Below are positions 6,888 to 15,858 of a stretch of DNA of 64,000 nucleotides, piece after piece. The stretch lies in NCBI RefSeq assembly GCF_036404135.1, contig NZ_DASWPE010000039.1, positions 3,264-67,263 of the forward strand, written 5' to 3'. Position 1 is the stretch's first letter; each line of letters starts with the position of its first letter. Origin of the DNA: Rhodopseudomonas_A sp036404135 (GTDB lineage: Bacteria; Pseudomonadota; Alphaproteobacteria; Rhizobiales; Xanthobacteraceae). The notes under the pieces were generated by a model, which had not been told where the DNA came from, searched no databases, and was given only the letters and a program-made list of their open reading frames with translations. The translations under genes were made by a program, and so were the position numbers.

Positions 6888-9299
6888 ATGCCAACATTTT
6901 CCCAGAGCCTTGAGCAATCCCTGCACCGCGCCCTCGCGATCGCGAACGAGCGCCATCATCAATATGCGACGCTCGAGCATTTGCTGCTCTCGCTGGTGGA
7001 CGATTCCGATGCCGCGGCGGTGATGCGGGCCTGCAGCGTCGATCTCGACAAGTTGCGCACCAGCCTCGTCAATTATCTCGAGACCGAATTCGAGAACCTG
7101 GTGACCGACGGCGCCGACGATGCCAAGCCGACCGCCGGTTTCCAGCGGGTGATCCAGCGCGCGGTGATCCACGTGCAGTCGTCCGGCCGCGAAGAAGTCA
7201 CCGGCGCCAACGTGCTGATCGCGATCTTCGCCGAGCGCGAAAGCCACGCCGCGTATTTCCTGCAGGAGCAGGACATGACGCGTTACGACGCCGTCAATTA
7301 TATCAGCCATGGCATCGCCAAGCGGCCCGGAGTGTCCGAGGCGCGGCCGGTGCGCGGGGTTGATGAGGAAACCGAGACCAAGGGTGGCGACGACTCGAAA
7401 AAGAAAGGTGACGCTTTGGACACCTATTGCGTCAACCTCAACAAGAAGGCCCGCGACGGCAAGATCGATCCGGTGATCGGCCGTAACGTCGAAATCAACC
7501 GCGCGATCCAGGTGCTGTGTCGCCGGCAGAAGAACAATCCGCTGTTCGTCGGCGAAGCCGGGGTCGGCAAGACCGCGATCGCCGAGGGTCTCGCCAAGCG
7601 CATCGTCGACTCGGAAGTGCCCGAGGTGCTCGCCGCCGCGACGGTGTTCTCGCTCGACATGGGCACGCTGCTCGCCGGCACGCGCTATCGCGGCGACTTC
7701 GAAGAACGCCTGAAGCAGGTGCTGAAGGAGCTGGAAGCACATCCCAACGCCATCCTGTTCATCGACGAGATCCACACCGTGATCGGCGCCGGCGCCACCT
7801 CCGGCGGTGCGATGGATGCCTCTAATCTGCTCAAGCCTGCCCTCGCATCGGGCACCATCCGCTGCATGGGATCGACCACCTATAAGGAATACCGCCAGCA
7901 CTTCGAGAAGGACCGCGCGCTGGTGCGGCGCTTCCAGAAGATCGACGTCAACGAGCCGACCGTCGAGGACGCGATCGCGATCCTCAAGGGGCTGAAGCCG
8001 TATTTCGAGGACTACCACAAGCTGAAATACACCAACGAGGCGATCGAGTCGGCGGTGCAGCTGTCATCGCGCTACATCCACGACCGCAAGCTGCCCGACA
8101 AGGCGATCGACGTGATCGACGAATCCGGCGCGGCGCAGATGCTGGTGGCGGAGAACAAGCGCAAGAAGACCATCGGCATCAAGGAAATCGAGGCCACAGT
8201 GGCGACCATGGCGCGGATTCCGCCGAAGAGCGTCTCGAAGGACGACGCCGAAGTGCTGAAGCATCTCGAAACCACCTTGAAGCGCGTGGTGTTCGGGCAG
8301 GACAAGGCGATCGAGGCCTTGGCGGCGTCGATCAAGCTGGCGCGCGCCGGCTTGCGCGAGCCGGAGAAGCCGATCGGCTCCTATCTGTTCTCCGGCCCGA
8401 CCGGCGTCGGCAAGACCGAAGTGGCCAAGCAGCTCGCGGCCTCGCTCGGCGTCGAGCTGATCCGCTTCGACATGTCGGAATACATGGAGCGCCACACCGT
8501 GTCGCGGCTGATCGGCGCGCCTCCGGGCTATGTCGGCTTCGACCAGGGCGGCTTGCTCACCGATGGCGTCGATCAGCACCCGCATTGCGTGGTGCTGCTC
8601 GACGAAATCGAGAAGGCGCATCCCGACCTCTACAACGTGCTGTTGCAGATCATGGATCACGGCCGGCTGACCGACCATAACGGCAAGCAGGTCAACTTCC
8701 GCAACGTCATCCTGATCATGACGACCAATGCCGGCGCCGCCGATCTGGCCCGCCAGGCGTTCGGCTTCACCCGCAACAAGCGCGAAGGCGACGACCACGA
8801 GGCGATCAACCGGCAATTCGCGCCGGAATTCCGCAACCGTCTCGACGCCATCGTTTCGTTCGCGCACCTCAATGCCGACGTCATCGGCATGGTGGTGGAG
8901 AAGTTCGTGCTGCAGCTCGAGGCGCAGCTCGCCGATCGCGACGTCACCATCGAACTGTCGGAGCCCGCCAAGGCCTGGCTTGTGCAGCACGGCTATGACG
9001 AGCAGATGGGCGCGCGGCCGATGTCGCGGGTGATCCAGGAGCACATCAAGAAGCCGCTGGCCGACGAGGTGCTGTTCGGCAAGCTGAAGGGCGGCGGCCA
9101 TGTCCGTGTCGTTCTGGTCAAGGACGAAGCGGTGCCGGGTGTCGAACTGGAGAAGATCGGCTTCGAATATCTCGAAGGCCCGGTGACGCCGAAGCCGGAG
9201 AAGCTGCCCGGCGCGCGCAAGCGCAGCGCCTCGCGCAAGCCGAAATCCGGCGGCGGCTCCGACGGGCCGTCCTCGAAGGGGCCGCTGGTCAAGGTTTGA
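6888..9299 (+). CDS. clpA: ATP-dependent Clp protease ATP-binding subunit ClpA
   Basis: This Hsp100 unfoldase (803 aa) feeds proteins to ClpP. It has a Clp N-domain (residues 1-145), a first AAA module with Walker A GEAGVGKT near 222 and Walker B LFIDEIH, and a second AAA module with Walker A GPTGVGKT near 502 and the C-terminal D2-small domain. The ClpP-binding loop region (IGAPPGYVGF nearby) is typical. The C-terminus ends in a Lys/Ser/Gly-rich tail after residue 765 that is longer than in E. coli ClpA. Start ATG follows GAGGACGAGA. It lies downstream of clpS and ends at a GC-rich hairpin. Confidence 0.97.
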   Translation: MPTFSQSLEQSLHRALAIANERHHQYATLEHLLLSLVDDSDAAAVMRACSVDLDKLRTSLVNYLETEFENLVTDGADDAKPTAGFQRVIQRAVIHVQSSGREEVTGANVLIAIFAERESHAAYFLQEQDMTRYDAVNYISHGIAKRPGVSEARPVRGVDEETETKGGDDSKKKGDALDTYCVNLNKKARDGKIDPVIGRNVEINRAIQVLCRRQKNNPLFVGEAGVGKTAIAEGLAKRIVDSEVPEVLAAATVFSLDMGTLLAGTRYRGDFEERLKQVLKELEAHPNAILFIDEIHTVIGAGATSGGAMDASNLLKPALASGTIRCMGSTTYKEYRQHFEKDRALVRRFQKIDVNEPTVEDAIAILKGLKPYFEDYHKLKYTNEAIESAVQLSSRYIHDRKLPDKAIDVIDESGAAQMLVAENKRKKTIGIKEIEATVATMARIPPKSVSKDDAEVLKHLETTLKRVVFGQDKAIEALAASIKLARAGLREPEKPIGSYLFSGPTGVGKTEVAKQLAASLGVELIRFDMSEYMERHTVSRLIGAPPGYVGFDQGGLLTDGVDQHPHCVVLLDEIEKAHPDLYNVLLQIMDHGRLTDHNGKQVNFRNVILIMTTNAGAADLARQAFGFTRNKREGDDHEAINRQFAPEFRNRLDAIVSFAHLNADVIGMVVEKFVLQLEAQLADRDVTIELSEPAKAWLVQHGYDEQMGARPMSRVIQEHIKKPLADEVLFGKLKGGGHVRVVLVKDEAVPGVELEKIGFEYLEGPVTPKPEKLPGARKRSASRKPKSGGGSDGPSSKGPLVKV

Positions 9300-9332
9300 T
9301 CGGCAGACCGCACTCGCGACGAGTGAATGCGA

Positions 9333-9367
9333 CGGGGCCGGCGAGCGATCGCCGGCCCCGTTGGTTT
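9333..9367 (+). terminator. Hairpin terminator after clpA
   Basis: A perfect 12-bp stem (9333-9344 with 9349-9360) with loop GCGA is followed by TTGGTTT. It lies between convergent clpA and the GT39 gene. The T-run is interrupted, so efficiency is uncertain. Confidence 0.7.
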
Positions 9368-9371
9368 GGTC

Positions 9372-11303
9372 TCACGGCAGCTTGGTTGCGCCGGGGGCGG
9401 GCGTCAGCGTCGGGGTGCCGTCCGGCAGCATCACCGCCCAGCCATAGGTTTGCGATTTGCCGTGGCCGAGCGGCAGCACCATGGTGCCAAGCGTCGGCGT
9501 CAGCCCTTGGAGCGCCGCGCGATACGGCGCGGGGATTTCGTCGGTCCGCGGGAAATCCGACGTCGCCCAGATCACCAGCGTGCCGGATTGTTTCAGCCGC
9601 TCCGGGGTGATCCACGGGCTCTTGCGGAAATCGGCGTCGATGAACACCGACGGCCGCGGCGAGGCATACAGCGCCACGAAGCCGGCCTGCTTGAAATCGC
9701 CGGTGACGATATCCAGCCGGCGCAACGATTTGCTGTTCCAGATCGCCTGCATCGCGCCGGACAATTCGCGCGCCGGCCACATCTGGGTCGGCACCTGACC
9801 GCTGCCATTGGCCTTGGCGTTGACGAACACCACGTGGCCAATCGGCAGGCCGATCAGCACCAATAGCCAGATCGTCGTCACCAGCCGCGGCGCGCGCAGC
9901 ACCACGGTCGACGGCAGCAGCATCACCATGGCGAGGCCTGACAGCGCCACCAGCGAGCCGCCGATTTCCGGGCGCTGGTCGACGCCGGCCCAGAACGTCA
10001 TCGCGGCGATCATCAACAGCGGCAGGAACGCCGCCATCAGCACCAGCGATCGGTCGAACAGGCTCGGCCGATCAAGTTCGATCGCCACCGGCTCGCCCTG
10101 CAGCGGCAGCTTCGGAATCAGCGCCAGCAGCCCCACGACGAGGATGCCGGCGTGGTAGCCGAGTTGCGCGAACAGGAATTTCAGCCCCGCCCAGACCCGC
10201 GGCAGGAATCCTTCCACCGGCGGCCGGTCGAACGCGAAGCTGAAGGGCAGAAAATTGCTCTGCACCAGCCAGATCAGGTTCGGCAGCAGCACCAAGAGCC
10301 CGACCAGCGCCGCGACATAGGGCCCGCGGGTCAGAAGTTGCCTGCGGCCCTGCGGCATCAGCAAGAGATGCAGCGCCAGCACCGCCAGCAGCAGCGCGCC
10401 GGAATATTTCGAATACATCAGGATCGCCGCGGCGACGCCGAACAGCACCCAGTTCGACAGTTTGTCGCCCAGCACCGCCTTGCGATAGATGTAGACGGTG
10501 GCCGCGAAGATCGGCAACTGCCCGACGTTGTGGCTGTACATCGTCACCGGCGGCCCGAAATAATAGATCAGGATGGTGAGCGCGACGGCGAGCGTCGCGC
10601 CGGTCTTGCCGACGGTCTCCGCGCCGATCAGATAGACGAAATAGAACGTCGCCAGGATCGAGCCGATCGCCAGCACGAAATGCGAGCTGATCCAGTGGAA
10701 GGTGAGCTGATAGGCGATTTCGGTCAGCCACGGCTCCAGCGGCGGGTGCTTCCAATAGCCCCACTGCATTTCCTTGCCGAACAGGAACATCTCGTAGCTG
10801 TCGAACGGCATGCTGGGGAAGCTGACGGTGCTCGAGAACCATAGCGCGCCATAGGCCCCCATGATCCACAGCAACAGCCGGGTCGGCGAGGTCCGCAGCG
10901 CATCGAGAAAGGAATCGCAGGTCTCGGCGTAGAGCTTGGCAAACGAAAAGCCGGGCGCGGCCTTGCCGGCACCAGGCGTAGCCTGCGCTGCGCCGGCGGC
11001 GGGCGCTGCGGTCGCGGTCGGCTTGGCGGCCTTGGCCCGCGGCGCTGCTGCGGCGCCAGCTTGCGGCGGCACGGCGCGGGGGGCAGGCGCGGCAGCGCGT
11101 TGCTCCGCGATGGCGGCCGGCGCCGGGCCGACCGCGGCCGAAGCCTCGCCGGCCGCAGCCGCCGTCACCGGCTTCGGCGCAGCGCGCTGGGCCGCTGGCG
11201 GCGCGGAACCGTGACGCTTCTTCGGCGGCCGGTGCTTGGGCTTCTTGCGCTTAATGCTCGTCGTCCTAAGGCAGAGCGGCGCGCAACCGGCGAGCGGGCG
11301 CAA
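9372..11303 (-). CDS. Glycosyltransferase family 39 (PMT/ArnT-like) membrane protein
   Basis: This large polytopic membrane protein has a GT-C fold. The N-terminal about 130 residues are a basic stretch (KRKKPKHRPPKKRHG) followed by an Ala/Pro-rich linker. Then come roughly ten membrane helices, with a first luminal loop (SFPSMPFDSYEMFLFGKEM) containing the acidic catalytic region, and a soluble C-terminal periplasmic part. Such enzymes transfer sugars from polyprenyl-phosphate donors to lipids or proteins outside the membrane; the acceptor is unknown. The start is unsettled: the longest frame begins at a TTG (11303) with no ribosome site, while an ATT at 11255 lies 8 nt after AGGA. Confidence 0.78.
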   Translation of the reverse strand: MRPLAGCAPLCLRTTSIKRKKPKHRPPKKRHGSAPPAAQRAAPKPVTAAAAGEASAAVGPAPAAIAEQRAAAPAPRAVPPQAGAAAAPRAKAAKPTATAAPAAGAAQATPGAGKAAPGFSFAKLYAETCDSFLDALRTSPTRLLLWIMGAYGALWFSSTVSFPSMPFDSYEMFLFGKEMQWGYWKHPPLEPWLTEIAYQLTFHWISSHFVLAIGSILATFYFVYLIGAETVGKTGATLAVALTILIYYFGPPVTMYSHNVGQLPIFAATVYIYRKAVLGDKLSNWVLFGVAAAILMYSKYSGALLLAVLALHLLLMPQGRRQLLTRGPYVAALVGLLVLLPNLIWLVQSNFLPFSFAFDRPPVEGFLPRVWAGLKFLFAQLGYHAGILVVGLLALIPKLPLQGEPVAIELDRPSLFDRSLVLMAAFLPLLMIAAMTFWAGVDQRPEIGGSLVALSGLAMVMLLPSTVVLRAPRLVTTIWLLVLIGLPIGHVVFVNAKANGSGQVPTQMWPARELSGAMQAIWNSKSLRRLDIVTGDFKQAGFVALYASPRPSVFIDADFRKSPWITPERLKQSGTLVIWATSDFPRTDEIPAPYRAALQGLTPTLGTMVLPLGHGKSQTYGWAVMLPDGTPTLTPAPGATKLP

Positions 11304-11432
11304 CCGATCGTGGTGGTCACCGACGACGTTTTAATCAAATCGCCCGGCAAGGCAATCGGCCGGGGCTTGCGGCGCGACGCCGGGCGCACGGGGGCACCGT
11401 TCGGGCGCGACTTGCCCACAGCGCAAGCGCGG

Positions 11433-11789
11433 TCAGCCTTCGCCGAGCCGCATCTTGATCTTGCGCTTCAGCGCACGCTGGATCTTTTCGCTCTTGCGCA
11501 GCCGCTCGCCGAGGTCGGAGGCCTGGACGTCGTCGTCGAACGCCACGCCCACCGCTTCGGTGCTGCGCCAGACGATGTTGGCCAGGAACGAGCGGCCCTT
11601 GTGCGCGATACGCAGGCCGATCGCATTGGGCAGGCCAATGGTGCTCTCGAATTCCAGGCGGGCACCGCTACTGGACATGTTGCGCACGATGCAGTCGCGG
11701 GTGACGCCGCTGTCGCTTCGCGACGCAATCGCGCCGTACAGCACTTTGTCGCGCAAGTTTCGACGCCGATCGATCGTCATTGCCGCCAT
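11433..11789 (-). CDS. PilZ domain protein
   Basis: This 118-aa single-domain protein begins with the PilZ c-di-GMP-binding signature region: R-R-x-x-R (DRRRNLRDKVLYG) and, about 30 residues later, N-x-S-x-x-G (RNMSSSGARLEF, matching (D/N)xSxxG). The rest forms the beta-barrel (FLANIVWRSTEAVGVAFDD). A C-terminal helix rich in Lys and Arg follows. Stand-alone PilZ proteins of this type are abundant in Bradyrhizobium relatives and act as c-di-GMP effectors; pleD in this window makes that signal. No operon partner is obvious. Confidence 0.88.
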   Translation of the reverse strand: MAAMTIDRRRNLRDKVLYGAIASRSDSGVTRDCIVRNMSSSGARLEFESTIGLPNAIGLRIAHKGRSFLANIVWRSTEAVGVAFDDDVQASDLGERLRKSEKIQRALKRKIKMRLGEG

Positions 11790-11897
11790 CCCGCGTTGAA
11801 AACGCGACCCTACGCTTCTGGCGGCGCGAGGGAAGGCGGCGCGCCGGGTTAGCTGGCGTTAGGGTAAATGATGGCCGACATGATGCCGGGGATCGGC

Positions 11898-12833
11898 CTA
11901 GGTGACTCCGTCGCGAACGGCGCGGGCGCGCTGTTTCTGGGCGTCGAACTCGCGCCGCCGCCGCGCCAGTTCCTCACGGCTCATCGCGTCGACATTGTTG
12001 TAGTCGCGCTTCCAGGACGGGTCATCGCGCCAGCGTAGCGGCGATTGCATCGTGGTCTGCGGGCCGGGCGTGGATTCCAGCAAACGCAGCGCCAGTTCCA
12101 GCGTCAAGGCCTGCGAGTCCGGGTCATGTGGCCTGCCGGCGGAATTGCCGAGCGGGAAGTCGCTGAACAAAAACCGCGGCACCGCGGCGTGTTCGACGAT
12201 GTCCTTGGCGCAGCCCATCACCACGGTGGCGATGCCGTTCGCCTCCAGCTGCCGCGCCACCAGGCTGACGGTCTGATGGCACACCGGGCAGTTCGGCACC
12301 AGAACGACCGCGTCGACGCGATCGCCGCGACAGCGCGAGAGGATCTCCGGCGCATCGGTCTCCAGCGTGACCCGATGGCTGCGGTTGGTCGGCGCGCCGA
12401 AGAACCGCGGCGCCACCTCGCCGATGCGTCCGGCCGCGGCGAGGCGCTTGAGCTGCGGCAGCGGAAACCAGCAATTGCTGTCCTCGGCGGTCGTGTGGAT
12501 ACGGTCATAGGCGATGTGGGAAATGCGCAGATCGTGCGGCCGTGCGGTGTCGCCGTCATAGACCTGATAGAACTTGGCTTCGCCATTGTAAGGCGCGCCC
12601 GGGCCCTGGTCGCCTTTCGCCGGATCGAACGGCGCCGCGGTGGTGACGAGCGCGACGCGGGCCTGCGCCAGCGGCTTGCGCAGCGGATGGAACGGCGCGC
12701 CGATATGATGCGCCCAGCGATACGGCTCGGTGTAGCCGATTGCGGTGTAATACGCGCGGGTGCGCGCCATATAGGGGATCGGCACGTCGTCCTCGGCAGC
12801 GAAACCGGGTTGCTCACGCAGCGTTACAGCCAT
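11898..12833 (-). CDS. Glycine/sarcosine/betaine reductase selenoprotein B (GrdB) family protein
   Basis: This 311-aa soluble protein matches proteobacterial members of the GrdB/PrdB family. A Rossmann-like region contains VVLVPNCPVCHQTVSLVA and then VVMGCAKDIVEH. Clostridial GrdB uses selenocysteine in its redox motif, whereas this protein has ordinary cysteines (CPVC) and no in-frame UGA. No grdA or grdC genes are nearby, so glycine reductase activity is unlikely; the true reaction is unknown. The gene is divergent from the lytic transglycosylase gene and probably transcribed alone. Confidence 0.7.
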   Translation of the reverse strand: MAVTLREQPGFAAEDDVPIPYMARTRAYYTAIGYTEPYRWAHHIGAPFHPLRKPLAQARVALVTTAAPFDPAKGDQGPGAPYNGEAKFYQVYDGDTARPHDLRISHIAYDRIHTTAEDSNCWFPLPQLKRLAAAGRIGEVAPRFFGAPTNRSHRVTLETDAPEILSRCRGDRVDAVVLVPNCPVCHQTVSLVARQLEANGIATVVMGCAKDIVEHAAVPRFLFSDFPLGNSAGRPHDPDSQALTLELALRLLESTPGPQTTMQSPLRWRDDPSWKRDYNNVDAMSREELARRRREFDAQKQRARAVRDGVT

Positions 12834-12925
12834 AACTTTGCCCCGGCTTCGATCATGCAGGCGATTGTTGTCGCGCTGCGCCTGGTGTCAAGTCGCAGCG
12901 TGCGCGGTCACACGCCGCATTCGAA

Positions 12926-14041
12926 ATGGACCTGTTGATGCCGGCACCTCGCGCCTTGCGATCGGTTGTTTGTTTGCTGATGCTGGGCGCGCTGAGCGTC
13001 GGCGTACCGCTGCGCGCCGAAGATGCGCCGCTAGGCAGCGACGCAAGGACCAAGGAGGCGCCCGCCGCGGCGGCGCCGAGCGGCGAGGCCGAGCCGAAGC
13101 AGGACGCTCAGCCGCAACAGTCTCAGCAGCAACAGCCTCAACAAGCATCGCCGCCGCAGCAGCCCGAACAAGCGCCGCCACAGCAAGCCTCGCCACCGCA
13201 AGCCTCGCTACCGGCTGAGGTCGCGGGCAACGGCGACACCCGCGAGGCGATCTGCCTGATGATCGAATCCGCCGCCAAGGCGCATGATTTGCCGCTGGAG
13301 TTTTTCGCCCGCGTGATCTGGCAGGAAAGCCGGTTCCAGCCCGACGCGATTGGCCCGTTGACCCGCAGCGGCAGCCGCGCCCAGGGCATCGCGCAGTTCA
13401 TGCCCGGCACCGCCAGCGAGCGGCGGCTGCTCGATCCGTTCGATCCGGTGCAGGCGCTGCCGAAATCCGCGGAATTCCTGAGCGAATTTCGCGGCCAGTT
13501 CGGCAATCTCGGGCTGGCGGCTGCGGCCTATAATGCCGGGCCGCGCCGGGTGCAGGACTGGATCGCCGGCTCCGGTTATCTGCCACAGGAGACCCGCAAC
13601 TACGTCTCCGCCATCACCGGCACCTCGGTCGACGACTGGGCGGCGATCGGCCGCAACGGCAAGGCCGCCGAACCGGCGCCGCCGACCAGTTGCCGGACGC
13701 TGATGGCGCTGTTGACGCGGGCGCCCAATCCGTTCGTGACCCAGCTCGCCGAGCGGGTGAAACTCGGGGCGGATCGGCCATGGGGCGTGCAGCTGGCGGC
13801 CGGCTTCAATCGCGACCGCGCATTGTCGCTCTATGCCCGCGCGATGTCGCGGCTCGGTTCGGTGATCGGCGATCAGGACCCGAATCTGTTGAGTTCGGTG
13901 TGGCGCAGCCGCGGCACGCGTACCTTCTATCAGGTGCGGATCGGCGCCGACAGCCGCGTCGTGGCGGACAATCTCTGCGGCAAGATCCGCCGCGCCGGCG
14001 GCGCCTGCTTGGTGTTGCGCAATGCGCGGTTGAACGGCTGA
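12926..14041 (+). CDS. Lytic transglycosylase (SLT domain) protein
   Basis: This 371-aa secreted protein has an N-terminal signal segment (a second ATG at 12938, MPAPRALRSVV, may be the true start) and a Gln/Pro-rich linker to about residue 95. A family 1 SLT domain follows: the catalytic Glu is in VIWQESRFQPDA, followed by QGIAQFMPGTA and AAAYNAGPRRVQDWI. The C-terminal about 100 residues resemble a degenerate SPOR-type fold (TFYQVRIGADSR). It would cleave the glycan MurNAc-GlcNAc bond with formation of 1,6-anhydroMurNAc. The poly-Gln stretch near residues 55-85 varies between relatives. Confidence 0.9.
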   Translation: MDLLMPAPRALRSVVCLLMLGALSVGVPLRAEDAPLGSDARTKEAPAAAAPSGEAEPKQDAQPQQSQQQQPQQASPPQQPEQAPPQQASPPQASLPAEVAGNGDTREAICLMIESAAKAHDLPLEFFARVIWQESRFQPDAIGPLTRSGSRAQGIAQFMPGTASERRLLDPFDPVQALPKSAEFLSEFRGQFGNLGLAAAAYNAGPRRVQDWIAGSGYLPQETRNYVSAITGTSVDDWAAIGRNGKAAEPAPPTSCRTLMALLTRAPNPFVTQLAERVKLGADRPWGVQLAAGFNRDRALSLYARAMSRLGSVIGDQDPNLLSSVWRSRGTRTFYQVRIGADSRVVADNLCGKIRRAGGACLVLRNARLNG

Positions 14042-14124
14042 CGATCAAGCAAAGCGTCAGGCGCCGGCTTGACGGCCGGCCTTTCGGTCCGCCAATACGA
14101 CGCTTCACGCAATCGACGGGCATC

Positions 14125-14862
14125 ATGGCGCTTGCTGATCTCGATTCGCCAAAATGGCAGACTGCGGCCGGCGCTTTCAGGCAGGGCCTGCGCGCGGTGA
14201 CGACCTCGGTGCTGACGGCGGTGCTGTTTGCGACCTATCTCGGCATCGGCGCGCTGGCGCACGATACGCATTTCAGCCTCGGCTGGGTGCTGGCGTCGAC
14301 CTTGTTTGTCTGGGCCGGTCCGGCGCAGATCATCCTGATCTCGACGCTGGCTTCGGGGGCGACCGTGGCGCAGGCCGCGATCGCGGTCACGGTGAGCGCG
14401 ATCCGCCTGTTTCCGATGGTGGTCGCGGTGCTGCCGATGATGCGTACCGCCACCACCAGAAAGCGGCAACTGATCCTGCCTTCGCATTTCATCGCGGTGA
14501 CGCTGTGGGTGGAGTGCTTCCGGCTGTTTCCGATGGTGCCGCGCCAGGCGCGGATCGCCTTCACCCTTGGCCTGGGCTGTGGCCTGGTCTCGGTCTGCCT
14601 GGTCGCCAATGTGGTCGGCTTTCAGCTCGCGGCCAATCTGCCGCAATTGTTCGGCGCCGCGATCCTGCTGCTGACGCCGCTGGCGTTCCTGCTGTCGACC
14701 GCGCGCAACTGCCGCGAACTCGCGGACGTCGCAGCGCTCGGGCTGGGACTAGCGCTGTTTCCGCTGGTGTCGCTGCTCAACACCGGCGTTGACATCCTGA
14801 TCAGCGGCGTCGCTGCCGGCAGCATCGCTTACGGCGTGCATGTCTGGAGACGGCGGCGATGA
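14125..14862 (+). CDS. azlC: AzlC family branched-chain amino acid exporter, large subunit
   Basis: The ATG at 14125 (MALADLDSPKWQTAAG) gives a 245-aa protein with about seven to eight membrane helices. The AzlC signature is visible: an N-terminal FRQGLRAV segment and the first helix pair (LFATYLGIGALAHD). AzlC pairs with the small AzlD subunit to export branched-chain or related amino acids. The stop overlaps the azlD start (ATGA), so the two are translationally coupled. The partner is frameshifted in this sequence (see azlD), which questions whether the transporter works. Confidence 0.9.
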   Translation: MALADLDSPKWQTAAGAFRQGLRAVTTSVLTAVLFATYLGIGALAHDTHFSLGWVLASTLFVWAGPAQIILISTLASGATVAQAAIAVTVSAIRLFPMVVAVLPMMRTATTRKRQLILPSHFIAVTLWVECFRLFPMVPRQARIAFTLGLGCGLVSVCLVANVVGFQLAANLPQLFGAAILLLTPLAFLLSTARNCRELADVAALGLGLALFPLVSLLNTGVDILISGVAAGSIAYGVHVWRRRR

Positions 14863-15204
14863 GCGAGTTCATCGGCGATTGGCACGCGCTGGTGGTGCTA
14901 CTCGTGGCCGGCTTTCTGCCGAACGAGGTGTGGCGGATGCTCGGGTTGTGGCTCGGCCACGGGCTCGACGAAGCCTCCGAAATCCTGGTGTGGGTGAGGG
15001 CGGTGGCGACCGCGATCCTCGCCGGCGTGATCGCCCAGATCTTGGTGCTGCCGCCCGGTGCGCTGGCCAGCGTGCCGGGCCCGCTGCGCTATGGCGCGGT
15101 CGCCGTGGGGCTGGTGGTGTTCGTCGTGGCGCGCCCGCTCCATCCTGCTCGGCGTGCTGGCAGGCGAGGCGACCATGCTGATCGGCAAATGGGCGCTCGG
15201 ATAG
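14859..15204 (+). pseudogene. azlD: AzlD family transporter subunit, frameshifted near its 3' end
   Basis: The first 90 or so codons (from the ATG at 14859) encode a normal AzlD: about three hydrophobic helices (LVVLLVAGFLPNEVWRMLG). After VVFVVAR the frame is lost and continues as unrelated Arg/Ala-rich sequence to 15233. The +1 frame immediately resumes an AzlD-like end (RSILLGVLAGEATMLIGKWA) and stops at 15202-15204. One surplus C in the run at 15136-15138 explains this, so 346 rather than 345 nt separate start and expected stop. Either a real mutation, a sequencing error, or a slippage site; the first two are most likely. Confidence 0.8.
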
Positions 15205-15272
15205 CGCTTGCCGCGGCGGTCGCATTGGTCTAACCGCGAGATCAGCCTTGTCGCCACAAGCTGGACTGCACC

Positions 15273-15734
15273 ATGACCTATAGTGACATCCGCGACGGCG
15301 AAATCGCCGTGACGGCGCCGCCTGCCACCGACGCCGGGCTGATCTTCATCGGCCGCGTCCGCACGCCGTGGACCTCGCGCGATCAGACGCCGCGACAGGG
15401 CGCGCTCGACGGGCCGGTGTGCCGGCTGCAGATCTTCGATCCCTGGCTGCCGGCGCTGCAGGGGCTGGAGAAATACGCCTATCTCGAAGTGCTGTATTGG
15501 CTGCATCTGTCGCGGCGCGACCTGGTGCTGCAGAAACGCCGCGGCGACGCGGCGCGCGGCACCTTCGCGCTGCGCTCGCCGCTGCGGCCCAATCCGATCG
15601 GCACCTCGCGGGTGACGCTGGTCGGCATCGAAGGCGCCAGCGTGCTGGTGCGCGGGCTGGATTGCCTCGACGACACGCCGCTGATCGATCTGAAGCCCGA
15701 CCGCTTCCAGTGCGCGATGCCGGAGGGGAAGTAG
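15273..15734 (+). CDS. trmO: tRNA (N6-threonylcarbamoyladenosine(37)-N6)-methyltransferase TrmO
   Basis: This 153-aa protein of the TsaA/TrmO (UPF0066) family would methylate t6A37 in tRNA-Thr using SAM. Family landmarks are GRVRTPWTSRDQTPRQG near residue 30, LEVLYWLHLSRRDL in the middle, and the signature FALRSPLRPNPIGTSRVTLV near 95-115, followed by VRGLDCLDDTPLIDLKP. The length is that of the catalytic domain only, without the C-terminal extension of E. coli TrmO. It follows azlCD on the same strand after 68 bp. Confidence 0.9.
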   Translation: MTYSDIRDGEIAVTAPPATDAGLIFIGRVRTPWTSRDQTPRQGALDGPVCRLQIFDPWLPALQGLEKYAYLEVLYWLHLSRRDLVLQKRRGDAARGTFALRSPLRPNPIGTSRVTLVGIEGASVLVRGLDCLDDTPLIDLKPDRFQCAMPEGK

Positions 15735-15858
15735 CGCTCGCGCTTTCCGGTTTGGTCGATGTGCCGGGAAATAACAGGTCGTCATTCCGCAGGGCTATCG
15801 CATATGTATTCTCGGACTGATCCGAGCACATATCGGTGGGGATGTGGCGTCACCATTT

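Noticed and set aside
11898..12833. Possible selenocysteine codon in the GrdB-family gene
   Set aside because: There is no in-frame TGA before the stop; the motif has Cys codons.
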